Positions 1 to 10,094 are shown, counted from the first letter of the stretch. The stretch: 43,037 nucleotides of DNA from an uncultured Caryophanales bacterium (GCA_946611235.1 CAMODE010000036.1:1-43037), one strand, 5' to 3'. The notes: generated from the sequence alone by a model not told the origin. Numbers and translations: made by a program.

Positions 1-70
1 ACAAGTGTAAATATTGTTCGTTGCTAATTTCTTATTATTGCATATAAAAACTACTAAAAGTTTTTAGTAG

Positions 71-1743
71 TTTCAGACTGTTGACAAATATAGATATTAT
101 ATTTGTATGACAGTCTTTTTTATTATATAAAGCCAAAATAAAAGAATATCTAGTATTTTCACTAGATTATGCGTAATGGTGTAACGCAAACTTCTTAAGA
201 TTCATACATGCATAAAGAAGGGTTAATTCTCGATGAACCCTTTCTTTTGATTTGAAGTATGTCTTCCTTAATCCATACTTCATTTTTCCATCTGCAAAGA
301 CTCGTTCTATGTGCTGTGGTCTTTGTCTATATATTTCTTTTACATCATCATGATGTCTATAATCATTTACCATTTCTTTATATTCCTCCCATACATGTCT
401 TAATATTTGTTTATATTTTGATTTTGTGCATTTTTCTTTAAATGGACAATTCATACAATCATTTGAATCTGATTTATAAACTATGTATCCATTTTTATCT
501 ATTCGACCTGTTGGGATTAAATCTTTTTCATTTGGACAAATATAAATATCATTATATTCATCATATGTGAATTCATATTTTTTAAAATATCCTTTTCGAT
601 ATTCTAATCTTGTGTAAGGAAATGCCGGTATCATGTCTAAATCTATTATTGTTTTACAAATATGTGGTGTTATATAAGCTGCATCTCCAACAAAATAATC
701 AATATCTGATATATCAAAGTGACTAGATAAATTTTCAAATGATTGATAAAATGAAACTGAATCATGAACATTACTTCCGTTTGTATCTACAGTTAAAACA
801 TAATTATTGTTATCACATATAACACTAGTATTGTAACCAAACATTTTTTCTTTATCGCTTTTATATAACATTCCAGCATCTTTATCTACATCGCTTACTA
901 TTATTTCTTTTTCTCCTATTACTTCTTCAGTATCTACTTCTTCATTACACCTTATGATTTTTTCTACTTCTTCTAAATATTCTTCATTAGTAAAATCTTC
1001 TTCTTTAAGCCCTTTTAATGCTATTTCTAGTTCTAATTCCTTTTGATATTTTTTGGCTTCAATTTGGACTACTTCTTTATGATTCTTTTTCTTATTAGCA
1101 TATGCTTTAGTATGCGTTGAATCAATATACACAGCTGTCATATCTAAACAGTTATAATCAACTAATAATTCTATAACTTTATCAAATACAGTTTGCAATA
1201 TATCTTTCTCTAATTTACAAAACTTTCTTTTATAATTTTGTGAATATGTTGAATGATCAGGAACGGACTCATTTAAATTATATCCAATAAACCATCTATA
1301 CAAATTATTATATTTTAGGTTTTCATAAGTTCTTCTTAAACTATCTTCATGAAAAAGGAACTTTAATATATGCACTTTAAATAAAACAACAGGGTCTATA
1401 CTGGGCCTTCCAAATACAGAATATTGTTTTTCTACTTCTTCATATATAAAGTTCCAATCAAAATATTTTTCTATTACTCTCAAAAAATGATCTTGTGGTA
1501 TCATATCCTCAAGATTTACAATTTCACTTTCATATTGTCTTTTAGGTCTTTTTGTTAACATTATTAATCACTTCCTTATTCTATCCAATATAATTATACC
1601 ATTTTTCCATAAAAAAAGCGAGATAATTTGACCTAAAATTTGGATAAAATAAGGTTATCTCGCAAAACAATTATATCACTTTTTAAAAATAAATAAAAGA
1701 CTATTAACAAAATTAACAAAATTACTTTGTCAACAGTCTGAAA
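71..1743 (-). mobile_element. IS1182-like insertion sequence bounded by perfect 18-bp terminal inverted repeats
   Basis: TTTCAGACTGTTGACAAA at 71-88 is the exact reverse complement of TTTGTCAACAGTCTGAAA at 1726-1743; the pair encloses a single full-length transposase ORF. Confidence 0.9.
167..1561 (-). CDS. IS1182-family transposase
   Basis: N-terminal motif 'IPQDHFLRVIEKYFDW...GRPSIDPVVLFKVHILKFLF' and 'DSTHTKAYANKKK' and 'GDAAY' motifs; ORF appears intact. Confidence 0.9.
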   Translation of the reverse strand: MLTKRPKRQYESEIVNLEDMIPQDHFLRVIEKYFDWNFIYEEVEKQYSVFGRPSIDPVVLFKVHILKFLFHEDSLRRTYENLKYNNLYRWFIGYNLNESVPDHSTYSQNYKRKFCKLEKDILQTVFDKVIELLVDYNCLDMTAVYIDSTHTKAYANKKKNHKEVVQIEAKKYQKELELEIALKGLKEEDFTNEEYLEEVEKIIRCNEEVDTEEVIGEKEIIVSDVDKDAGMLYKSDKEKMFGYNTSVICDNNNYVLTVDTNGSNVHDSVSFYQSFENLSSHFDISDIDYFVGDAAYITPHICKTIIDLDMIPAFPYTRLEYRKGYFKKYEFTYDEYNDIYICPNEKDLIPTGRIDKNGYIVYKSDSNDCMNCPFKEKCTKSKYKQILRHVWEEYKEMVNDYRHHDDVKEIYRQRPQHIERVFADGKMKYGLRKTYFKSKERVHRELTLLYACMNLKKFALHHYA

Positions 1744-1779
1744 CAGGTTTTTAAACCTGTTTTTTAAAATGCCTACATT

Positions 1780-2577
1780 TTACTTATAATTATTATTGAA
1801 CAATATTTTTTTAATATTTTTATAGTTATCTGTTTCCTCACATACTATATCAAAATTTGAAGCTATTGTTTCTTTTAAAGAATCAGGGGACAAAAAACCA
1901 ATGGTAATAACTGATTTATGGTTGTTTCTGTCAACCATATTTAAATCACTAACTTGATCTCCTAAAAGAATTACATTATTACGATTTTTTATTTTATCTA
2001 ATATATCATTAGGAAGTGAAACTTCCTTTTTATTATAACTATGAATAATACTTCCTTCAATGCCAACAGCAATGTTATCTTTAAAAATGATTTTATTACT
2101 GCAAATATAGATGTTATCAAAATTACAATTATTATGTTCTATGAAGTTTTCGATAAAATTACCAATACCGGCACTAATGATAATAAAAGGAACATTGTTG
2201 TCATGTAAAAATTCTATAAACTCCCTTGCATAAGGTCTAAATTCCATAATTTTTAAATTTGTTGCTGCTTCTTCAAACACTTGTTTGCATATTTTATATT
2301 TAACAATCAATTCGACATGTTTTTTAAACCATTCTTCAATCATTTGATATTTATATGAGTAATCAATAGTTTCGGAGATTTCGATAGGGCGATAATAATT
2401 ATATAAATTCTGTCTTTCAATAATATATTCTTTGGGGACCAAATCGCTGTTTGCTAATATAGACCAAGATGTTTTGCTTCTTTCATCTGTTAATGTCCAA
2501 TCAAAATCTGCTACAACATAAAGATTATTTAAATTTTCTATTGGTAAATTATCTTTTACTTTTGAATTAATAATCAT
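1780..2577 (-). CDS. HAD-superfamily pyrimidine 5'-nucleotidase, UMPH-1 family-like
   Basis: 'VADFDWTLTDERSKTSW', 'IISAGIGNFIENFIE', 'VILLGDQVSDLNMVD' resemble eukaryotic cytosolic 5'-nucleotidase III (UMPH-1). Confidence 0.75.
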   Translation of the reverse strand: MIINSKVKDNLPIENLNNLYVVADFDWTLTDERSKTSWSILANSDLVPKEYIIERQNLYNYYRPIEISETIDYSYKYQMIEEWFKKHVELIVKYKICKQVFEEAATNLKIMEFRPYAREFIEFLHDNNVPFIIISAGIGNFIENFIEHNNCNFDNIYICSNKIIFKDNIAVGIEGSIIHSYNKKEVSLPNDILDKIKNRNNVILLGDQVSDLNMVDRNNHKSVITIGFLSPDSLKETIASNFDIVCEETDNYKNIKKILFNNNYK

Positions 2578-2660
2578 CTCATTAATACCTCTTTCTAAAT
2601 AGCACTAAGATATTTCATTATAATTAATATCTTTTCAGCTAAACTATTAGACCTTGGGAG

Positions 2661-3188
2661 CTATTTTTTTACTTTAGAGTTTGAATAATTTATTTTTAAA
2701 CTCTTAATAAATTCGAAAGCCAAATTATCTAATTCTTCCAATGTACTATTAGTAATAGAATAATCATAATTATAATTATCAACGTTCGCATCAGAATAAT
2801 TTGAAATAATGTTCTCTACTCCAATCCTTTTCACTAATAAGGTACTAGCATTAAATGCAACAACAGCTCTAGATATTTCTTCAGGTTCTCGAATATGAAT
2901 GAACAATACATCATTATCACTATGATTAAATTTCTCTACTGCTTCTTTTATCGTATTAAATGACATATCATTATATTCTGTTGTCAGTTTTTTTAAATCG
3001 CTTAAAAACTTACGATCTTTCTCTTCTTTTTGGCCATCCCAACCTATTAATCTTGCAATTTCTTTGACCTTATCGATAGAGGAAAAGTTAACAATTTTCG
3101 CATATTTAGAACATAGATTTACAAATGTATCCTTTCCACTACCACCAGTTCCATTAATTATAATTATATGTTTAATATTTTTTTCCAT
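2661..3188 (-). CDS. P-loop deoxynucleotide/nucleoside monophosphate kinase-like protein
   Basis: Walker A 'GTGGSGKDTF', short kinase-like ORF next to DHFR and thymidylate synthase. Confidence 0.6.
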   Translation of the reverse strand: MEKNIKHIIIINGTGGSGKDTFVNLCSKYAKIVNFSSIDKVKEIARLIGWDGQKEEKDRKFLSDLKKLTTEYNDMSFNTIKEAVEKFNHSDNDVLFIHIREPEEISRAVVAFNASTLLVKRIGVENIISNYSDANVDNYNYDYSITNSTLEELDNLAFEFIKSLKINYSNSKVKK

Positions 3189-3682
3189 TATTTCACTTTC
3201 TTTCTTGTATATTTATTTCTTGAATATTTTAGTTTATTATATGAATAATCACCTATTGATTCTTCCTCCCATTCATCAAAATTTACTTCTGGAAAAAAGG
3301 TATCAGCATTAAAACATTTATCTATTTTAGTTAAATACATTGTATCAACGTAAGGTAAGAATTGTTCATAGATAGAGGCTCCTCCTATTATCATAAATTC
3401 TTCTTTGTTATCTTTAATATAAGATAAAAGGCTTTCCATGCTTTTAAAGGAATTTACATCAAAGCAAACATCTAAATCGTCAGGAGATAATACAAATGCT
3501 ACTCTTCCTTCAAAAGCTTTTGGAGGCATACTTAAAAGTGTATTTCTTCCTACAATAACATTTTTACCATATGTCATCTTTTTATAGAAGGCTAAATCTT
3601 CTGGTATATGCCATAGTAAATGATTATCTAATCCTAATTCATTATTCTTTCCAATTGCTGCTATTAAACTTAAATTTTCCAT
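3188..3682 (-). CDS. folA: Dihydrofolate reductase
   Basis: 'LSLIAAIGKNNELGLDNHLLWHIPEDLAFYKKMT' and 'IIGGASIYEQFLPYVD'. Confidence 0.93.
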   Translation of the reverse strand: MENLSLIAAIGKNNELGLDNHLLWHIPEDLAFYKKMTYGKNVIVGRNTLLSMPPKAFEGRVAFVLSPDDLDVCFDVNSFKSMESLLSYIKDNKEEFMIIGGASIYEQFLPYVDTMYLTKIDKCFNADTFFPEVNFDEWEEESIGDYSYNKLKYSRNKYTRKKVK

Positions 3683-3692
3683 TAGTTTCTCC

Positions 3693-4868
3693 TTACTGAG
3701 CTACTTTCATTTTGATTTCACCCATATGTTTGTAGTTCTTTACTTTAACATCCTTTAATTCTTTAGAATTATCAAACTTAAAGAAATCATCAATATCCGG
3801 ATTAATCCATAATTCTGGTTTAACTGGATCTAATATCATATCTATAATTTTAAGATCACTATCTAATATTTTATATTCATTAGAATTTTTATCTAGGAAT
3901 AAACGATTGTTTTCTAGATTTTTTTTCATTGTAATCAGTTCTAGCTTATTTAATTTAGATAATTCATTATATTTATTTGCTCTTCTAAGCTGTTCATTCA
4001 TACCTTCTATTTCATTTACATAGATATGTGGATCATTTATGGAATAAGAAATAATTGAAGGAATTAATCCGGTAACTTGAGCTATCATTTTAAGCAAACA
4101 TGCATATTGCGTAACATTAAATGGTAATCCTAATCCTACATCGCAGCTTCTTTGGTGAACCATTAAACTAAGTTCATCTCCTAAAACATTCCATTCAGTA
4201 CTCCATACGCAAGAAGGTAGTACTGCTGTTCTTAGAAATTCATCTTGCCATAAACTTTTTACTTTTCTTCGATCAGTTTGAGGATAATTCTTAATTGATT
4301 CGATAAGCGTTTCTGCAAGCTTATATCTATTTACGATAAAACCATAAGCTGTTCCAATTGTATATGCGTATTTTTTACCATACCATTTAGCAGATTTTAT
4401 ATTCTTACCTTCTTTTAAACTTTTAGCTTTCATTACATTACCATTCTTATCTAATTTTGGTTTAAACTCGTGCATTAGACCAAAAGGATCTGATACTGGT
4501 ACACTTAATGGATCGATTACTTCGACTTCTTTATCTGGATCATATTCTGTTGTTTCTGGTTCATATATACGATAAATTCCATCTTTATCGACCATCCATT
4601 CATCCCAAATATGAACATCCCTTTTATGAAGTTCTCTTACATCATTCGAAGCCATTTGCCATATCCAAAGCATTTCTGTTATTGCTTGTCTAGCATAGAA
4701 CTTTTTTGTTGTTAAAATTGGATCTTCTTTTCTTAAATCAAATTTAAAAGAATACTCAGGTATTTTAAGTACATTTATACCTGTTCTATTTTCAACTTCC
4801 TTCCCTTCTTCTAGTATTTTTTTTACTAATTTTAAGTATTCAATGTCAAATTCTGTCATTTTTTTCAC
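3693..4868 (-). CDS. thyA: Thymidylate synthase
   Basis: 'LPSCVWSTEW' catalytic Cys region, 'MVHQRSCDVGLGLPFNVTQYACLLKMIAQVTG', 'NDPHIYVNEIEGMNEQL'. Confidence 0.93.
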   Translation of the reverse strand: MKKMTEFDIEYLKLVKKILEEGKEVENRTGINVLKIPEYSFKFDLRKEDPILTTKKFYARQAITEMLWIWQMASNDVRELHKRDVHIWDEWMVDKDGIYRIYEPETTEYDPDKEVEVIDPLSVPVSDPFGLMHEFKPKLDKNGNVMKAKSLKEGKNIKSAKWYGKKYAYTIGTAYGFIVNRYKLAETLIESIKNYPQTDRRKVKSLWQDEFLRTAVLPSCVWSTEWNVLGDELSLMVHQRSCDVGLGLPFNVTQYACLLKMIAQVTGLIPSIISYSINDPHIYVNEIEGMNEQLRRANKYNELSKLNKLELITMKKNLENNRLFLDKNSNEYKILDSDLKIIDMILDPVKPELWINPDIDDFFKFDNSKELKDVKVKNYKHMGEIKMKVAQ

Positions 4869-4940
4869 TCTCCTAATACAAAAATATCACATTAATAATT
4901 AATAATCAATATTTTTTAACCAAGGGTTTACAAAACTTTT

Positions 4941-4981
4941 TTAGCAATCTCTATTGACAATTGCTAAATTAGTGATATAAT
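4941..4981 (+). promoter_or_regulatory. clpB promoter with diverged CIRCE-like (HrcA) operator
   Basis: TTAGCAATC-N9-AATTGCTAA at 4941-4967 (CIRCE consensus TTAGCACTC-N9-GAGTGCTAA); overlaps -35 TTGACA (4954-4959), N16, -10 TATAAT (4976-4981). Confidence 0.65.
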
Positions 4982-5005
4982 TAGTATGAAAGAAAGGGTG
5001 ATATT

Positions 5006-7123
5006 ATGAATATGAATAATCCGTATGAAGAAAATTTACAAAAACCATTAGAAAAATATGGTAGAGATATTACTAGTCTTGCTAAGGATGGTAAGATAGA
5101 TCCTGTAATTGGGCGTGATGAAGAAATTAGAAGTATTACGAGAATACTATCAAGAAAGACAAAAAATAATCCAGTATTAATTGGTGAACCAGGTGTTGGT
5201 AAAACCGCTATTATCGAAGGGCTTGCCCAAAGGATTATAAAAGGAGATGTTCCTGATAATTTAAAAGGTAAGACTTTATGGGAACTAGATATGGCTTCTT
5301 TAATAGCAGGAGCTAAATATCGTGGTGAATTTGAGGAGAGATTAAAAGCTGTCCTTAAAGAAATAAAAGAATCTGATGGAAATATTATTATGTTTATTGA
5401 TGAAATTCATATGATTGTTGGAGCAGGAGCTCTAGAAGGTGCTATGGATGCGGGTAATATGTTAAAACCAATGCTTGCTCGTGGTGAAATCCATTGTATC
5501 GGTGCTACTACTTTAAATGAATACAGAAAATATATTGAAAAAGATGCTGCCTTAGAAAGAAGATTCCAAAAAGTATTAGTAAAAGAGCCTACTGTTCTTG
5601 ATACTATTACCATTCTTAGAGGATTAAAATCCAAGTTTGAAGTTTTCCATGGTGTAAACATAAAAGATAAGGCATTGGTGGCCGCAGCTACCCTATCTGA
5701 TAGATATATTACTGATAGATTTTTACCTGATAAAGCAATCGACTTAGTCGATGAAGCATGTTCTACTATTAAGGTACAAATGAATTCTGTACCTACTGAA
5801 CTTGATATTTTGGAAAGAAAGATAATGACATTAGAAGTAGAAAAAGAAGCTTTAAAGAAAGAAAAAGATGATATATCTAAAAATAGAGTTAAGGATATTG
5901 AAGATGAATTATCTACTCTAAAGGATAAAGAAAAAGATTTAAGAAATAGATGGGAAGATGAAAAAAATATTAATACCTTGATAAGTAAAAAGAAAGAAGA
6001 AATAGATAAAGCCTATTTTGAACTTGAAAATGCTGAAAATAATTATGACTTAGAAAATGCTGCTAAATTAAGACATGGTACTATTCCTAAATTAGAAAAA
6101 GAACTTAAAGAATTAGAAGAAAAGAATAAAAATGATATTTTATCTGATACTGTTGGTGAAGAAGAAATAGCTTCTATTATATCAAAATGGACGAATATTC
6201 CAGTATCTAAATTAACTAAAGGAGATAAAGAAAAAGTTCTTAATCTAGAACAGAATATGAAAGATAGAGTTAAAGGCCAAGATGAAGCCTTGAAATTAGT
6301 TAGTGATGCCATCCTTCGCTCAAGAGCAGGTATTAAAGATCCAAATAGACCTATTGGTTCCTTTATCTTCTTAGGTCCTACGGGTACTGGTAAAACGGAA
6401 GTAGCTAGAACACTAGCTTACGAGTTATTTGATGATGAAAGGCATATGATAAGAATTGATATGAGTGAATATATGGAAAGTCACTCAGTAGCTAGATTAA
6501 TTGGTGCTCCTCCAGGTTATGTTGGATATGATGAAGGTGGACAACTTACGGAAGCAGTAAGACGTAATCCCTACTCTATCATCCTATTTGATGAAATAGA
6601 AAAAGCTCATAAAGATATTTTTAATGTCTTACTTCAAATACTAGATGATGGTAGAATTACTGATGGTCAAGGAAGAACTGTCGATTTTAAAAACACCATT
6701 ATTATAATGACTTCTAATATTGGTAGTGATTATATCTTAGATAATACAATAAATGCTAAAGAATTAGTAGTAAAAGAATTAAAAAGTACTTTTAAACCAG
6801 AATTCTTAAATAGAATCGATGAAATAGTAATATTTAATTCACTATCTAAAGAAGTAGTAAGAGAAATATTAGATAAAATAATTAGAGATACTGAAAAAAG
6901 ACTATCTAATAAAAACTTGCATTTAACTATTACTGATAAAGCAAAAGACTATATAATTAATTCATCATATGATGAAAAATATGGTGCTAGACCTATTAAA
7001 AGATTTGTAAGTAAAAATATAGAAACTTTAATAGCGGAGAATATCATAAATGATAATATTAAATATGGAGATAATATTATTATTGATGAAAATAATAATA
7101 AATTAATATTATCTACTAAATAA
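5006..7123 (+). CDS. clpB: ClpB-type AAA+ disaggregase lacking the N-terminal domain
   Basis: Two AAA+ modules ('[10 protein letters not shown]', '[15 protein letters not shown]'), long coiled-coil middle domain, C-terminal '[13 protein letters not shown]'; starts directly before NBD1. Confidence 0.9.
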   Translation: MNMNNPYEENLQKPLEKYGRDITSLAKDGKIDPVIGRDEEIRSITRILSRKTKNNPVLIGEPGVGKTAIIEGLAQRIIKGDVPDNLKGKTLWELDMASLIAGAKYRGEFEERLKAVLKEIKESDGNIIMFIDEIHMIVGAGALEGAMDAGNMLKPMLARGEIHCIGATTLNEYRKYIEKDAALERRFQKVLVKEPTVLDTITILRGLKSKFEVFHGVNIKDKALVAAATLSDRYITDRFLPDKAIDLVDEACSTIKVQMNSVPTELDILERKIMTLEVEKEALKKEKDDISKNRVKDIEDELSTLKDKEKDLRNRWEDEKNINTLISKKKEEIDKAYFELENAENNYDLENAAKLRHGTIPKLEKELKELEEKNKNDILSDTVGEEEIASIISKWTNIPVSKLTKGDKEKVLNLEQNMKDRVKGQDEALKLVSDAILRSRAGIKDPNRPIGSFIFLGPTGTGKTEVARTLAYELFDDERHMIRIDMSEYMESHSVARLIGAPPGYVGYDEGGQLTEAVRRNPYSIILFDEIEKAHKDIFNVLLQILDDGRITDGQGRTVDFKNTIIIMTSNIGSDYILDNTINAKELVVKELKSTFKPEFLNRIDEIVIFNSLSKEVVREILDKIIRDTEKRLSNKNLHLTITDKAKDYIINSSYDEKYGARPIKRFVSKNIETLIAENIINDNIKYGDNIIIDENNNKLILSTK

Positions 7124-7127
7124 ATGT

Positions 7128-7163
7128 AAACTAATGTCAAGTTTATTGACATTAGTTTCTTTT
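7128..7163 (+). terminator. Rho-independent terminator after clpB
   Basis: Perfect 13-bp stem AAACTAATGTCAA-GTTTA-TTGACATTAGTTT followed by a T-rich tract. Confidence 0.85.
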
Positions 7164-7194
7164 TACTATATATTTATTATAGGAGGTATACAAG

Positions 7195-7893
7195 ATGGAT
7201 ATAGATGAAAATACAAATTTATTTAAAGAAGCAGAAAAAACAGATAAAAGAAAAGAATTAAATGATGCAGTTAATAATCTACAATTAAAAATAGATAACG
7301 AAAAAAATAATAGAGCAAGAATGAAGAGTATAAGAAGAGCTGCTGTTAAGAAGAGACAAACGCAAAGTAAGAAAGGAATTAAAATTGCACTTACTACTGG
7401 GGCCCTATTAGGAGCATTAGCACTCGCTGGGTTATCAGAAATAGCTGACACAGTCATTACTAATTTAAAAATAAATAGCGCTTTTAAAAACCTACAAAGT
7501 AAGGCCCAACAAGTATTACTTGATGAGGGATTAGCAGATTTAACTGAAGATGGAGAAATCATTATTAGAGACAATGAAATTAGCGATTATAAATGTTTAG
7601 ACTTGACTAATGCTTCTTCTCTAGAACAACATATTTACTCAGAAGTATTAGGTCGTGAATTTGATGATGCTATTCAAACTGCTAGTTATGATAATGGAGG
7701 ATATTATTATACCGGAACTAATCAGTGGAGAAATATTAATGGTTTTATTGATATGGAGACAGGAAATCCTAGTAAAGATGAAGAAAGGGCTGCTATGAGA
7801 GATGAATTATTAGAGGCATACGATAATGATTGTGAAGGAATTATTCGAACAGCAGAAGAACTTCATTATGGTACGGCAATGAGAGGAAGATAA
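7195..7893 (+). CDS. Hypothetical protein with charged N-terminus and one hydrophobic segment
   Basis: Strong RBS AGGAGG upstream; 'GIKIALTTGALLGALALAGL' hydrophobic segment; no family recognised. Confidence 0.7.
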   Translation: MDIDENTNLFKEAEKTDKRKELNDAVNNLQLKIDNEKNNRARMKSIRRAAVKKRQTQSKKGIKIALTTGALLGALALAGLSEIADTVITNLKINSAFKNLQSKAQQVLLDEGLADLTEDGEIIIRDNEISDYKCLDLTNASSLEQHIYSEVLGREFDDAIQTASYDNGGYYYTGTNQWRNINGFIDMETGNPSKDEERAAMRDELLEAYDNDCEGIIRTAEELHYGTAMRGR

Positions 7894-7897
7894 TAAT

Positions 7898-8134
7898 ATG
7901 GAATTAGAAACTGTTATATTAGATGATGGCATAGAATATGCTGTTATTAAGGAATTAAAAATAAATAATACACTATATACATTATTTGCTAATGTTAATG
8001 ATTCTGAAGATATCTGCTATCGTAAAACTGTGAATGAAAACGGTGAAGAATATTATGTTGGACTAGATGATGATAAAGAATTTGATTTAGTTGTTAATTA
8101 TTTTGCTAAAAATATACTAGAAGAAAATGGGTAA
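7898..8134 (+). CDS. DUF1292-like small acidic protein
   Basis: 'TVILDDGIEYAVIKELKINNTLYTLFANVNDSED' pattern resembles DUF1292 proteins. Confidence 0.5.
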   Translation: MELETVILDDGIEYAVIKELKINNTLYTLFANVNDSEDICYRKTVNENGEEYYVGLDDDKEFDLVVNYFAKNILEENG

Positions 8135-8141
8135 AACTTAC

Positions 8142-8813
8142 CTATTTTCTTTTTATTCTAATAACATATAAAGAATTGCCTCGATAATTATTATTATCAT
8201 CAAAATCATCTTCATCATAAGTAAAAGCACTAAGAATAATACTTTCTACTTTATCAATACCATCTACAGCATATAATTTAATAGATGTAATTAAAGTATT
8301 ATCTTCCATGCTTTCTAAATGACTATAAAAAGCACCATCTAATTGATGAATATCATCATATAAATATATATAAAAATAATCACTAAATTTAAATATATCA
8401 GGTTCTAATATATTTGCTTCATAGTTAGTACCATTATATAACATAAATTTTATATTATATCCTATCTTATAATTAGATATATCTTCATAATTATTATAAT
8501 ATTTATTCCAAGTATCTTTAAAAGAAGTACCATCTATTATATCATCATCCGTTAAAAATACTTCAAACGAACCTATATCTTTATTTGGAATAAAATCAGC
8601 ATAATAAACATCTTTAATAACTTCTTTATTATGATAATTATTATCATATAAAAATAATCCTAATTTAATGGGATTATCATCTATATATTCAGGTATATTT
8701 TCTACTTCTTTCTCACTAAGTATTGTATCTTCTACATAAGTATTATTAGAAGTGCACCCAGTAAGTAATAATAATCCAATCAATAATATTTTCTTCATTA
8801 ATATCATCTCCAA
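8142..8813 (-). CDS. Putative lipoprotein (likely start MKKILL at 8798)
   Basis: Signal peptide and lipobox 'MKKILLIGLLLLTGC'; RBS GGAGATG before the internal ATG. Confidence 0.75.
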   Translation of the reverse strand: MEMILMKKILLIGLLLLTGCTSNNTYVEDTILSEKEVENIPEYIDDNPIKLGLFLYDNNYHNKEVIKDVYYADFIPNKDIGSFEVFLTDDDIIDGTSFKDTWNKYYNNYEDISNYKIGYNIKFMLYNGTNYEANILEPDIFKFSDYFYIYLYDDIHQLDGAFYSHLESMEDNTLITSIKLYAVDGIDKVESIILSAFTYDEDDFDDNNNYRGNSLYVIRIKRK

Positions 8814-8852
8814 AAAAAGAAAAAGCCTTATATAAAGCTTTTATAAACATAA

Positions 8853-8927
8853 TGGTGCCAAATGTAAGAATCGAACTTACCTCTAGGCATTACGAGGGCC
8901 TTGTTCTACCACTAAACTAATTTGGCA
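8853..8927 (-). tRNA. tRNA-Thr(CGT), CCA encoded
   Basis: Reverse complement TGCCAAATTAGTTTAGTGGTAGAACAAGGCCCTCGTAATGCCTAGAGGTAAGTTCGATTCTTACATTTGGCACCA; anticodon loop CTCGTAA; TTCGATTC T-loop. Confidence 0.85.
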
Positions 8928-8935
8928 TAAAGAGG

Positions 8936-9424
8936 TTATCTTCCTTTACCTCTTTTTGGTTCTTCTTCATCATAAGTCATTCCATTAATTAATTTGAAAA
9001 ACATTTCTTTTTGCTTCATATTATTTATTTCATATAATTTAGCTTTATATCCATCGATAATTATCTGCATTTTTTTAATAGTAAGAGCAGTATAACTTTT
9101 ACCAAGATATTTCTGATATATTTTCATAATCATTTGTTTTAATCTTTCCGCTTCCATTAGTTTATCTCTATATCTAGCAGTACCACTATCTTCTTCATCA
9201 TCATATGATGTATTTAATTCTAATAATAGTTTAGATATTTTACTATTAATCTTTTTCTTCAATAATTTTTCAGTAAGACTAGGAGACACAAAGACAATCT
9301 TATTAACTTCAATGGCATCTTTTTTTTGTACTTTGGGTTTAACATTATATCCTTCTTTATCATACTCTAAATATACTACTTCCCCACTCTTTTTATCTTT
9401 ACTAACAAAATAATTACTACTCAT
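8936..9424 (-). CDS. Hypothetical protein, immediately downstream of trmD
   Basis: ORF overlaps the trmD end; no family recognised. Confidence 0.65.
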   Translation of the reverse strand: MSSNYFVSKDKKSGEVVYLEYDKEGYNVKPKVQKKDAIEVNKIVFVSPSLTEKLLKKKINSKISKLLLELNTSYDDEEDSGTARYRDKLMEAERLKQMIMKIYQKYLGKSYTALTIKKMQIIIDGYKAKLYEINNMKQKEMFFKLINGMTYDEEEPKRGKGR

Positions 9425-10094
9425 CTTTTAATCCCCCTAATAAATCTGGTCTATTTTCTTTAGTCAGTCTAAGTCTCTCACTATCTCTATATTTCTTTAT
9501 ATTTTCATGATGTCCTGATAGAAGCACTTCAGGTACTTTCATTCCTCGATATTCTACTGGCTTTGTGTAATTGGGATAATCTAATAAGTTATCATCAAAG
9601 CTTTCACACTCTAAAGATTCACTACTTATTACATTGTCTACAAGTCTAATAATACTATCCATTACTACCATTGAAGGTAGTTCTCCTCCAGTTAGGATAT
9701 AATCTCCGATAGATAATTCGATATCTATGATGCTTTTAATTCTTTCATCAAATCCTTCGTAATGTCCGCACAGAATTATTAAATGTTCTTCTTTAGACAA
9801 TTCTCTTGCTATATTTTGTTTAAATAACTTACCAGATGGTGTCATCATTATTACTTTTGTATTATCCTTCTTTAATGCTTCAATAGCTCTAAAGATAGGA
9901 TCACACATAAGTACCATGCCACCACCACCACCTATTGGATAGTCATCTACTTGATTATTTTTATATACTGTATAATCTCTTATATTATGAATATTAATTT
10001 CTATTTTCTTATCTTCTATTGCTCTTTTAATAATTGATTCTGATAGAAAATTATCATACATACCAGGAAATAATGTTAGTACATCTATCTTCAT
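9417..10094 (-). CDS. trmD: tRNA (guanine-N1)-methyltransferase
   Basis: 'MKIDVLTLFPGMYDNFLSESIIKRA', 'DDYPIGGGGGMVLMCDPI', 'CGHYEGFDERI', 'LSIGDYILTGGELPSMVVMDSIIRL'. Confidence 0.97.
   Translation of the reverse strand: MKIDVLTLFPGMYDNFLSESIIKRAIEDKKIEINIHNIRDYTVYKNNQVDDYPIGGGGGMVLMCDPIFRAIEALKKDNTKVIMMTPSGKLFKQNIARELSKEEHLIILCGHYEGFDERIKSIIDIELSIGDYILTGGELPSMVVMDSIIRLVDNVISSESLECESFDDNLLDYPNYTKPVEYRGMKVPEVLLSGHHENIKKYRDSERLRLTKENRPDLLGGLKDE

Noticed and set aside
259-441. ORF antisense to the IS transposase
   Set aside because: Contained in the strong transposase ORF, low-complexity hydrophobic sequence, no RBS.
5407-6312. Minus-strand ORFs at 5407-5661 and 6043-6312 inside clpB
   Set aside because: Antisense shadows of a highly conserved gene.
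7152-7574. 140-aa minus ORF antisense to the 7195 gene
   Set aside because: Ser/Leu/Phe-rich antisense artefact; the plus-strand ORF has a strong RBS.
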